NCBI RefSeq assembly: GCF_000003195.3
Contig: NC_012876.2
Span: 5,705,306 to 5,769,305, forward strand
DNA length: 64,000 nucleotides
From: Sorghum bicolor
Taxonomy: Eukaryota > Streptophyta > Magnoliopsida > Poales > Poaceae
Reading direction: 5' to 3'
In this document: one piece after another, positions 20,490 through 30,483 of the stretch
Numbering within the stretch: position 1 is the stretch's first letter
Layout of the letters: every line of letters starts with the position of its first letter
Made by a program: the position numbers and the translations under genes
The notes under the pieces: model-generated
The model's input: only the letters and a program-made list of their open reading frames with translations
What the model was told of the DNA's origin: nothing
The model's database searches: none

Positions 20490-22665
20490 GAAATTGGAGA
20501 GTCCCGTTCGGAGGACTTAAAAACACCGAACGCCTTGCCAAGAGGTAAACTTGGTAGTTATCCTTTCCCTTTCAATTATTTCAAATAATTTGCTTAGTTA
20601 ATCAAGTTCATACTATCTTAAAAATAAAATAAAATATGTGAAAAATAGTAAGCCCCATGTGAGTATGCGAGTGGCATAAAACCCATACGTACATTCACTG
20701 TGGTGGCATAAAAATAAAATAAATATTTTTCTGCTTTATAAACATGAAAATATAAAAACAGGGAGTAATAATTATTAAGGAGTCTCAATATGATGAAGGC
20801 TAGATATTTATGCTAACACTTAATCAGTTCCACAAGCTTTGTTGTCTATTTGAGCTCTACAGAATTTAAGAATCAAGAAGACTAGCAGACGGAAGACATT
20901 CTAATCGCTGTCAGAATGCTGCTGACTTTCAAATACACCTCTGCCACCTGCTAGCTACATCAAGAGAAATTACGTCAAAATTCAGCTTGGGGGAGAGCAC
21001 CCCCATTTATCCCGATAAGTATTTCTATCTATCTATCTATCTTTATATTTATATTATTTTAGAATATTAAAATACATAACTATGGAAAACCAAATAAAGA
21101 TTTTATGCTTATATATATATCTTTTGCTTAGTGGGTTTAATAAATAAATAAAGTGGCTATGCTAATATGTATCTAAATAAAACTTAAGCATGGATATGAT
21201 GAATAGTTGCTATGCCTAATTTGCAAATTTTAAGTTCTCTCTGAAGTTTAGATATAACTGTTATAATTTAAAGCTTGCTCTAGACCTAAACTTGTGGGAT
21301 GAAAACTTGATCTGAAGTCTAAGTTGTTAACGGATATGATATGGGAAGGTTGAGCTGCTGTTTATCTATTTCTAGAGATCCTAGAATTCTGGAGAATTTT
21401 ATCTTTGAAAATCTTTAAAATGTTGCATGATGAGTTCCTGTATGATGAGAGTTTAAATTCCTACCACAGCCATATATACATGCTTGCTAGACTTTGAGCC
21501 ACACATTTACTATTTACTGCTTATGAGCATTGAGTGTAGTCGAGCTGTGTAGACCCTTAGGAGCTTGTCATGTGGTTAAATCAAGATTTCACTTGCACGT
21601 TCACTCATATATGCTACTTCTACTCCGGAAGTACCATCCACATATATCCACCCATTCCATCTCCAGAATCACCCAAAAATATTCTACTTCTAATCCGGGA
21701 GAGAATAACCAAAAATATTTCTGTTTTCCCTTGTGAAATAAATGCTCAAGTTATCTTGTTACTACCACTTGCTATATTATCTCAAGAGATGAGTGCTCTA
21801 AAAAAAAGAAGAAAGAGAAAAAAAATACGAGGAAATAAAAAGGAGCAAGTGCTCGGAACCTCGAAAGAAAAGAAAAAGTGAGACGAGAGGTAAAAATGGA
21901 CAAGTGTCCGACAGTAGAATTAGGGGTGCAAGATACCCACCTGAGAGAAAAGAAAAAAAAAGAAGAGCATCTCATTCTCCTCATAAAGTTTCAAAAAGCA
22001 AGAAAGGTATGTATCCCCTCAAAGAGCAAAGTAGAATTAGACTTCCACCGCCATTGTTTTCACCATTGTTATCACCATTACCACCATACATCATTCATTC
22101 GCCACACATGCACATCTTGATTTGGCTTATTGATTTGTTTCTTTGGATCCATGGTTTGACTATGCAATAAATGTCTTATAAGTATGTATACTTTATCTCC
22201 CACCTATAAGCTCCAGATATTAAAGCCTTATTAGAGTAGGGTGAGAGAGAAGACAATGTCACTATGCTTTATACCACAAATACTACATATCTTGAGAGAA
22301 GGCATATACCATCACTGCCTTGGTAAGGATCCAAAAATACCACAAAAGAGAGACCTGAGAGAATCATACAAGGAATCTCTGAGTTTTATTTGAAATTCTG
22401 CAAAAACCCCAGAGCTATAGCTGATCAAGAATAAGAGACATGGCACTTGGCTAGACTGTTCTATCTTTTAACCACTCAAGACAGAAGTGACAACTACAAG
22501 TCCCATGGTGAAGGAAAAGTAAGTAAGTTTTAAGTCTTGACAGTTTACTCTAACTCAGAGATGAGATCTTATTTAAAAGCATGTGTACCATCAAAATTTT
22601 AAAATATTGTAGCAACTTCTGATCCATAACTAAGTCTATCCTTGCTCAGGGACGAGCAAGAGGTA
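20490..22665 (+). other. Non-coding internal region replacing pol (Athila-type)
   Basis: This is 2.2 kb without RT, RNase H or integrase coding. It is AT-rich, with the phrases AGCTTGGGGGAGAGCAC (near 20983) and GAGGTAAGCTTGGGGGAGTTTG (at the LTR border, 22661-22681), which look like an inner and an outer purine tract. Short open frames of 60-100 codons in 21530-22170 are low-complexity and not supported as genes. Confidence 0.6.
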
Positions 22666-22679
22666 AGCTTGGGGGAGTT
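22666..22679 (+). other. Polypurine tract of the Athila-type element
   Basis: GCTTGGGGGAGTTT stands directly ahead of the 3' LTR at 22680. It is the expected plus-strand primer and confirms the plus orientation. Confidence 0.7.
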
Positions 22680-24336
22680 TGTTGACGGTCCTTAAGTATC
22701 AAATTTAATTATCAAATAAATAAAGAAAAGGATCGAAATGAAATCAACATCTAGACTTAGGGTTTTATCTGACAGAATTCCACGAGTTTTGGTGTTTGTC
22801 TATTTCTGCAGGGGGTTATCAGGAAATACGGAAGAAAGGCCCACACGTCGGGATTACGTAAAGATATTAACGTGCCGCGCAATTATCTTACATCTAGAAG
22901 ACTCCAGAAGCCACGAGACCGAAGCGGAGGCGAAACGGGGCCAGAGGCAGGGCGCCCGCCCTGTTCCCCTGGGCGCCCGCCCACCTCCTGAGTCCAATCA
23001 GGACTCTGCTTCGCGGGAGATCTCCACCGACCTAAAGGATGAATCTAAACCATACAATCTATGTCGGTTTGATCCAACGGCCCGTATTCACTTGAAGGGA
23101 CTATAAAACCAGACCCCCTGGCCCCTGGAGGAGAGAGCCTCTCAACCCTAATTCATTGTTCTTCAAGGGAGAAGAAGCCTCTGATCAAGATTAGAGCCAC
23201 CACATCAATTAGATATCTAGATTAGCATAGCTACATAGGATTAGAACTAGAAGGAGTCAATCTTCGATTGGTTTCCGGATCTGTCAAGAGGATTCTTGGT
23301 AATTCTCTAATTGTGCTTCTAATTGCTTTCTAATTATCTTTGTTCTTCAATATTATGAATATGACTTTGTTCTACTTCAATATATTGCTTATGACTTTGC
23401 TCTACTTGCTTATATTCAAGATTATATTGTTCTTAGTTTATCATAGTTATGTACTTGGCTTAGTTAGATTTGATCTATATACATGCTTAGGATCGTATAG
23501 CGTTTATCCATTGGATCCATGGGTAAATGATAGATATTGTGTAGGCGTGGTGCTTATACCGTATTTATCTGCGATTGTACCCAATATGCCAGATCGTGGG
23601 GTGCTTCGTGATAGTGACAGCTTCATTGATTCTTATATAGTCCCCCTCTCGTGTATTGGGCTGGCAGAGCAACATTATTACAGGGGAGTGATTGCTATGT
23701 TTCTCATATTCCTTGCTAATATCACTATGCATGGGCGTAGTCTTGTCTCGCAATGATTGCTAAGTATGCTTGCACTAACTATGATAATGCTAGACTATAT
23801 AGTTAAGAATAACTTAGGGAATATTCTTGTAGTTCGTTCTAATACCATGCTAATGACTTTCTAGAGTATCTAATTGAGGTGCTTATCATATTTACTATGT
23901 GGCTAGATCAGATAAGTTATCCTTGTCACTATTATTATTATTTCATATATCTTTTATGTGACGCTTATCCCTGTATGAAGAGTTAGATATAATGTTCTCA
24001 ATTATACATGCAATGATAGATGCTCAATCTCATATTCTATTCTGTAATCAATATTGATGATTGCTAATCCCTTCCCGGTGGTAAAAATATAAATAACGAT
24101 AACTGGAATACTTCCCGGTTAAAATGCTGCATCGGTATTAATCTGTGCGCTTGCAGATCCCATTCATTATTTATTTAGAAGAGCAATTGCATATTTCAAT
24201 ACCGCGTCTCTTATATCATGCTGGGGATGACAACTTGGCTTAAGTGGTGTAAGGGATAGGTTTGGCATTTTTGGCACCGTTACTAGATTTAGAGAACTTA
24301 GTCTACTTTTGGTAATGATGTTAAGAATACCCAACA
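22680..24336 (+). repeat. 3' LTR of the Athila-type element
   Basis: It has the same length as the 5' LTR (1657 bp) with about 12 single-base differences, for example GTGGTTCGTG versus GTGCTTCGTG and TTCCTAGTGG versus TTCCCGGTGG. It is followed by the target duplicate GTAAC. Confidence 0.92.
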
Positions 24337-27300
24337 GTAACCGGAATAAGCATCAAGAAAAGATAAAATTTCACATCCCGCAGTGGAGTCAACTATCTGA
24401 TCAATATGAGGTAATGGAAAGGGGTTCTTTGGACATGCTTTATTTAAACTAGTGTAGTCTACACACATCCTCCACTTCCCATTTTTCTTTTTAACTAGCA
24501 CGGGGTTGGCTATCCACTCGGGATGCAATACCTCCTTGATGAATCCAGCCGCCAGCAACTTATGGATCTCCTCCCCGATGGCCCGACGCTTCTCCTCGTC
24601 AAATCGGCGCAGGCGTTGCTTCACGGGCTTGGAGCCGGCTCGGATGTCCAAGGAGTGCTCGGCGACTTCCCTCGGTATGCCAGGCATGTCCGAAGGGCTC
24701 CATGCAAATATGTCAGCGTTTGCGCGGAGAAAGTCGACGAGCACCACTTCCTATTTGGGGTCGAGGCTGGAGCTAATCCTCAACGCCCTGCCCTCAGAGG
24801 TTCTGGGGTCGAGGAAGACTAGCTTGGTTTCCTCCGCCGGCTCGAAGCTCCCGGCGTGACGCTTAGGGTCGGGTACGTCCTGGTCGCAGTCGCCGAGTCC
24901 GGTAAGGATGACCAGTGATTCAGCCAGAGCCTCGGCTTGCTCAACGCACTCGACGTCGCACTGATAGGCGTGCTGACTGGTCGTGCTGACGGTGATGATG
25001 CCCTTTGGCCCCGGCATCTTGAGCTTGAGATAGGTGTAGTTGGGGATGGCCATGAACTTGGCGTAGCATGGTCGTCCCAGGATTGCGTGGTAGGTCCCTG
25101 GGAACCCGACCACATCGAAAGTCAGGACCTCTCGCCTGAAGTTGTCAGGGGTTCCGAAGCAAACGGACAGATCAATCTGTCCGAGAGGATGGGCGCGATG
25201 CCCCGGCACCACTCCATGGAATGGTGTTGTGTCGTTCCTCACCCGGGACTTACTGATCCCCATGAGGGCCCGAGTCTCGGCATAAAGGATGTTGAGGCCG
25301 CTGCCTCCGTCCATCAGCACCTTGGTGAGGCGGGTCTCAGCGATGATGGGGTCGACGATCGAAGGATAGCTCCCGGGATTGGGGATCCAATCCGGGTGAT
25401 CCTGTCGGTCGAACGTGATTGCGCTCTCGGACCATTTGAGGTACGAGGGCGCGGCTGTACTGACTGCGCAAACTTCTCGGAGTTCGCGCTTCCTCTGACT
25501 CGCAGTGAGGCGAGCAGCACGTCCCCCAAAGATCAGAAGGCAGTTCTTGACCTTGGGGAAAACCTCCCCCTGGGGGTCGTCGTCCTTGGGGGGCTCTTCG
25601 GTGCTTTCCTTGGTGATGATGTCAGTGTAATACCGACAGAGGACAGTGCATTCCTCAAGGGTGTGCTTGGTTGGCCCTCTGTGATAGGGGCACGGCTTCT
25701 TCAACATTTCGTCGAAGAGACCGGGGCCAGCAGGAGCCCGCTTGGGGTTCTTGCGATCAGCTGCGGCGACTAGATTGTCGTCCGGCTGTCCCTGCTTCCC
25801 CTTGCGGCCCTTCTTCTTCTTCTTTGGGTCGCGTGAGCCCGAGGCTTCGGTGGCCTCGGCCTTCTGTTTCCCCTTGGCTGCGATGTCGGAGAAAATGGCG
25901 CCAACCGCCTCTTCGCCTGAGGCAAAGTTGGTGGCGATGTCGAGCAGCTGACTAGTGCTTGTAGGGGTCTTGCGTCTGAGCTCGTGTACCAACTCCTTGC
26001 AGGTAGTACCGGAAATGAAGGCTCCGATCACATCAGAATCCATGATGTTGGGGAGCTCGGTGCACTGTTTGGAGAATCGCCTGATGAAGTCTCGGAGGGA
26101 CTCATCAGGCTTCTGCCGGCAGCTCCTGAGGTCCTAGGAGTTTCCGGGGCGCACGTATGTGCCCTGGAAGTTCCCAACAAAGATCCTGACCAGGTCAGCC
26201 CAGTCGTGGATCATGCGCTCAGGGAGGTGCTCGAGCCATGCCCTGGCCGTATCGGCCAGATGGAGTGGGAGGTTGCGAATGATGAGTAGGTCGTCGTCCA
26301 CCCCGCCTAGCTGGCATGCTAGGCGGTAATCCACCAGCCAGAGCTCAGGGTTGGTTTCCCCTGAGTACTTGGTGAGGTTGGCGGGCTGTCGGAACCGCGC
26401 TGGGAACTTGGCCCTACGTATGGCCTCGCTGAAGATGCGGGGACCCGGAGGCTCTGGTGACGTGCTGCGGTCGTGATCGGGGTCGTACCTTCCGCCTCGG
26501 CACGGTCGGTAGCGCCTCGACTCGGCCTCGTCCCTGTCACGTCGCCTGGCCTCGAGGGTGGCCCGAACGTCCGCGTCAGCTCTGACGCGTTCGTGAACTG
26601 ACGGGGCCCTGTTGCCCCCTGGCGGACCCTGTACCGTTGGTGCCTTGTTAGGAGGGGGTCGGTCCTCACGACGTCTCGTGCCGTGGGATTGTGAGGCAGA
26701 ACTCTCCGCGTTCTGCACCACAGCCTGCTCCAGAAGGCCGCGCAGCCCCTGGCGCACTCTCCTTCCCTCAGGAGTCGACGGCTCGGGCATCGCCCTGAGG
26801 AGGAGTGCAGCGGCCATCACATTCTGGCTGGCCGTGCTGAAGACCGGGGCGTCGCCTCCTTGGTCCTCGACAATACGGCGGTTGACGTCACGGGCTCGAC
26901 GTCTAGCTTCGCCCCCATCTTCGCGGCCTGACAGGTCTCGGACCAGGGTCTCGCGGAGTTGGCGGAGGCATGTGCGTTCTTCTTCGAGCCTGGCCTCCAG
27001 CTCATCGAGCTGCTCGAGGTCAGGGCGGTGTCCTCCAACGGGGGCTGATGCTACCCCACGAGCTCCGAGATCGGTCCCGGGAGTTAGGTTGGGCAGTGGG
27101 GTTGCATTCTCTTGCCTAGAGGGTCATACGCCCCCCTGTGCGTCATGTGGCGTCCCTCCAACTTCCAGATTGAAGCATTCCCGCGACGGGTCATAGCTCC
27201 CGTCGTCGGAGTCAGAGTAGCCGAGACAGTAGTTACTAGCCTCCAAAAAGCGCATGAAGGTCTCCGGGTCGCCACATCCAGAAAAGTCAGCGCCGGCCCA

Positions 27301-27963
27301 CTCGTCGTTGCCTGAGGTAGGATCCTCCGGGTATGATGAAACGGGTGGTGCGGAGATGAGGTCCAGGGTAGACCTCAGGTGGTGTCCTGGAAGTTCCGCG
27401 TACGCACTTAACGAAGTGCTCGCGGAAGAGGCGTAGGTGGCGGCGGCGTTCTTGAGTCCAAAAGGTAACTCGGGGGGTGCCGCTATTTTTCCTTTACCCA
27501 TAGGTGGAGGAGGATGGGATGTTGAGGCCCCTTTGTCCCCTTTGCGGGGGACGGGTGCGGGCCGTGCCTTCCCCTTCGAACGGGGTGGGATGGGGGGCCG
27601 CGATGATCCTTTGTTGGTACTGGGGGCGGAGCTTAATGCCCCGCGAGCCCTTCCTCTAGCGCCTGTCGGGCCGGAGGAACGGGCGACCTGGTGAGGAATA
27701 TGCGGGGGGAGGGCCGGACGGGTCCTAGCCTCGGTGGTGGGGTCGGAGATCCTAGATCTCTGACGCCCCCGCCGTGTGCCCCCCGCACGATGTCCCACAT
27801 GGATCCCACGCACTGACTGTGGTGGGATCGGCTCGGGACTAGGCTCGACACCACCACGTGGCGGGAGGAGGACCATGTCGTAGCCGGAACCGAGGGACAT
27901 GAACTCCAAACTCCCGAACGTCATGATGGTGCCGCGGCGGAGTGGGTGAAATCCGTCTGCCAT
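24337..27963 (-). pseudogene. Tat-type gag-protease-RT, 5' part
   Basis: One frame runs leftwards from the ATG at 27963 to the insertion at 24337, broken only by nonsense codons: TGA at 27124-27126, TAG at 26134-26136 and TAG at 24751-24753. Domains in order: a Pro/Arg-rich N-terminal region, a gag domain (PELWLVDYRLAC, LPLHLADTARAWLEHL, FVGNFQGTY), a lysine-rich stretch with a finger-like CPYHRGPTKHTLEEC, a retropepsin-like domain (VLMDGGSGLNIL ... AILGRPCYAKF), and the N-terminal half of the RT (VLVKKKNGKWRMCVDY, FPLPHIDQIVD, SFLDAYSGY). The frame resumes at 16026. The three stops show that this copy cannot make the polyprotein. Confidence 0.88.
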
Positions 27964-28005
27964 CCAAGTTTTCCCAATAGGGACAGGCGAGCGTCACGCA
28001 GAAGG

Positions 28006-28023
28006 CCCCTATCTGGCGCGCCA
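28006..28023 (-). other. Primer binding site of the Tat-type element
   Basis: On the minus strand, two bases after the 5' LTR, the sequence reads TGGCGCGCCAGATAGGGG. It starts with TGG, as expected for pairing with a tRNA CCA end. I do not assign the tRNA. Confidence 0.7.
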
Positions 28024-28344
28024 ACTGTCGGCGTCCAGACTCGTGGTCTAGACACTAACGAGTATAAGTCTGCGTGACTACCCAAACTTGGATGGTGATG
28101 CAAGTGAGACACAGAGGGTTTATACTGGTTCAGGCCTAGAATGCCCTACATCCAGTGTGATCGGGGGTTCTATATAACCTTGCACCCAAAGGTGCTTGTA
28201 GTAGGGGGTACAAGCAGGTTGCGAGAGAGGGCTAAGTCCCAGGTCTCGGCTTTGTGGTGGACAGAGTGCTGGTTGCTGCTCTGGCGAAGAGTGTGTTAGG
28301 CGTGTGTGTGTGAAGACCTGATCTTAGCTATGAGCCATGGCTCC

Positions 28345-28352
28345 CCTTTTAT
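28345..28352 (-). promoter_or_regulatory. TATA box in the 5' LTR (Tat-type)
   Basis: The minus strand reads GAGGTTATAAAAGGGGAGCC. It is the only good TATA-like site in this LTR and lies upstream of the minus-strand gag-pol. The equivalent in the other LTR is near 7258-7265. Confidence 0.6.
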
Positions 28353-28794
28353 AACCTCAAGGGGAGACAGGGATTTACATGGGTAAATTTCCCTGAGTGG
28401 AAGAGTTACAGCCCCGACCCTGTTGAAGCATGTACGTCTTGTCCTTGAGGGATGGTCACTCCTGTGGAGGTTTACCGAGCCCTGTAGGAGTCGTGGGGGT
28501 GGGATCGCCGGTGCTGCTGCATGTCGCGTCAACAGTGGGAAGAGACGTCAAATAGTTGTGCTGATTAACCTCCCCCATTCCCTTTCTACTGTGAGGCTGT
28601 ACACCACAGTGAAAGAGGTAAGGGCACACAGTGAAAAAGGTGATGCTGCAGTGCCTAGGGTGGTTGGAACAGTCGTCGCCCTGCCCTGCTGCGGTATGGG
28701 AGACATCGCGTCTGTCATGTCGTGGGTACGGGCACCGTGTGGTGGAAGTCTCACTGCCCAGGTGGAGTGGGGTCTGGTGCCCGAGCCTGGAAGG

Positions 28795-29004
28795 GGTCGG
28801 GCGAGACGGAACTTGTCGTCCGAGGCCCTGAGGGGTCGGGCGAGTCGGAACTTGTCGTCCGAGGCCCTGAGGGGTCGGGCGAGTCGGAACTTGTCGTCCG
28901 AGGCCCTGAGGGGTCGGGCGAGTCGGAACTTGTCGTCCGAGGCCCTGAGGGGTCGGGCGAGTCAGAACTTGTCGTCCGAGGTCCTGGGGGGTCGGGCGAG
29001 TTGA
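28795..29004 (+). repeat. 39-bp tandem array, second LTR copy
   Basis: There are five units plus a partial of the same 39-bp motif as at 7707-7915. The copy number is the same in both LTRs, so no unit has been gained or lost since insertion. Confidence 0.9.
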
Positions 29005-29099
29005 ATGAACTGGGGCCCGTACCCCAATGATTGTGGTTAGTATGTTTTTTGCGTTTTTTATTGCTCTGATTTGGGTATCCCTTTTTATGGTACCCAACA

Positions 29100-29306
29100 G
29101 AGGGAGTAAACAAGGGTCGTATATTCTACAAGTGTCCGGATCGTAATGTGAGTTATTTCCAGACATTTGCTTATATATGTGCGTATTTTTTTAAATGATA
29201 TTAATTAAACTTTTGATTCTCTCTTTTAATTTCAATGTGACGGTACCGGCGGATGTACAGGTTGGTACTGGGAGGAAGAATACATTGAACACATTAAGAA
29301 ATCTTT
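29100..29306 (+). pseudogene. CACTA GRF zinc-finger exon, 3' part and next exon
   Basis: From the end of the LTR element the frame of 6812-6939 continues with GRIFYKCPDRN to a splice donor GTGAGT at 29148. The next exon (from about 29236) reads CDGTGGCTGWYWEEEYIEHI and reaches a TAG near 29309. In the second CACTA element the matching exon follows a normal acceptor (TTTTAG); here the same place reads TTTCAA, so the acceptor AG is lost. Beyond the stop, 29314-29541 encodes a hydrophobic, probably membrane-spanning end (LLKCILVLVFLVLVAIVFVV) that belongs to the same protein. Confidence 0.6.
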
Positions 29307-29567
29307 TGCATAGATGGTTGAGGCTGAAGGTGGTGAGGCAGTGAGCCGACGAAAGGAGTTCAATGATGTTGATCAAGCGAATGATCTATCTATTATAGTT
29401 GGGATCGGACGCGAACTAATTATGTTGCTTAAGTGCATTTTAGTTTTAGTTTTTTTAGTGCTAGTTGCGATTGTATTTGTTGTTACCATCTTAGACATGT
29501 TGTGCAATAAGATGAGAAACTATATGTGTGCATGGTTTTCATAATATATATGTTATATTTAATGCAG

Positions 29568-30476
29568 ATGGTAACACGTAATTGGATGTATAATGCCGAT
29601 CGGCGCTCCGAAGAGTTCATTAATGGCGTGCACTATTTCTTAAGTGTGGCCGAGACAAATAAGAGGGACGGTTTCATGTGCTGTCCATGTGCCGTGTGTA
29701 AGAATTTGACGGAATATTCTAACTCAAGAACTCTTCATTCGCACTTATTAAAGTCTGGTTTCGTACCAAACTATATTTGTTGGACCAAACATGGAGAAAG
29801 CGGGATTATAATGGATGAAGGTGAGGAAGAAGAAGAAGAAGAAGAAGAAGAAGAAGAATTGGATCATGCCAATATTATTGCTCAGTACGGTGGCTTCAAT
29901 GATGTTGCAATGGGGGGAGATAATGAAGAAGAGGTAGCGGCAGAAGATGATCGAGGCGATGATGCTTTTGGTGATGCCATCCGTGATGCACAAAGAGAAT
30001 GTGAAAGTGATAAAGAGCAAGCCAAGTTCGAGCGCATGCTAGAGGACCACAGGAAATCGCTATATCCCACCGCTGAAGAGGGGCAAAAAAAGCTGGGTAC
30101 CACACTGGAATTGCTACAATGGAAGGCAAAGAATGGTACATCTGACAAGGCATTTGGGCAGTTATTGAAGATCATAAAAAAGATGCTTCCGAAAGGCAAC
30201 GAATTGCCCACCACTACGTATGAAGCAAAACTGGTTGTCTGCCCTTTGGGATTAGAAATCCAGAAGATACACGCATGTCCTAATGACTGCATCCTCTACT
30301 GTGGGGAGGAATACGAGAATTTGGATGCATGTCCAGTATGTAAGGCATCATGGTATAAGATTAGGCGAGATGATTCTGGCAATGTTGAGGGTGAAGAACG
30401 TCATAGGAAGAAAATTTCTGCCAAGGTTATGTGGTATGCTCCTATGGTGGATATGCTAGCGTCTCGAATATGCTAG
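29568..30476 (+). pseudogene. TNP2-type CACTA transposase, N-terminal part
   Basis: The exon starts right after the acceptor AATGCAG with MVTRNWMYNADRRSEEF. It carries the transposase-associated domain (SRTLHSHLLKSGFVPNYICW preceded by cysteines CCPCAVCKN) and a poly-Glu stretch at 29821-29860. The start of the TNP2 transposase follows (CPNDCILYCGEEYENLDACPVCKASWYK). It ends at 30476 after about 300 codons, where TNP2 proteins normally run to about 1000. The end coincides with a 16-bp direct repeat (30451-30466 and 30468-30483) that looks like a deletion scar. The catalytic core is therefore gone. A diverged relative lies on the minus strand at 38966-39450. Confidence 0.8.
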
Positions 30477-30483
30477 CGTCTCG

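Larger units (their letters stand above)
16027..24336 (+). mobile_element. Athila-type non-autonomous Ty3-gypsy element (nested, young)
   Basis: Two LTRs of 1657 bp each (16027-17683 and 22680-24336) with ends TGTTGACGG...ACCCAACA are flanked by the target duplication GTAAC (16022-16026 and 24337-24341). It sits inside the RT of the Tat-type element, between the SGY and HQIK codons. The primer site matches the 3' end of plant tRNA-Asp. The only coding unit is gag plus two retropepsin-like domains (17844-20264); 2.4 kb of non-coding sequence takes the place of RT, RNase H and integrase. About 12 differences between the LTRs by eye (0.7%) make it the youngest datable insertion here. With the commonly used grass LTR rate of 1.3e-8 per site per year, this is roughly 0.3 million years. 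Confidence 0.9.
6940..29099 (-). mobile_element. Tat-type Ty3-gypsy LTR retrotransposon (nested)
   Basis: LTRs of 1073 bp (6940-8012) and 1074 bp (28026-29099) both have TG...CA-type ends (the left copy ends TA by mutation). The target duplication GAGGG is at 6935-6939 and 29100-29104. The element reads on the minus strand: 5' LTR 28026-29099, primer site 28006-28023, gag-protease-RT, RNase H, second RNase H, integrase ending at 13211, then an oppositely oriented gene (9346-12645), a purine tract, and the 3' LTR. A second RNase H and an antisense gene after pol are marks of the Tat lineage of grasses. The LTRs differ by about 22 substitutions by eye, near 2%. It is split at 16026/24337 by another element and its pol has several stops. 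Confidence 0.9.
28026..29099 (-). repeat. 5' LTR of the Tat-type element
   Basis: This is the partner of 6940-8012, with intact TG...CA ends. It contains the minus-strand TATA region GGTTATAAAAGGGGAG (28341-28356) and the 39-bp array at 28795-29004. It is followed on the right by the target duplicate GAGGG (29100-29104). Confidence 0.92.

Noticed and set aside
24937..25773. 278-codon plus-strand ORF
   Set aside because: It is a shadow of the minus-strand Tat-type gag-protease frame, which shows real domains.
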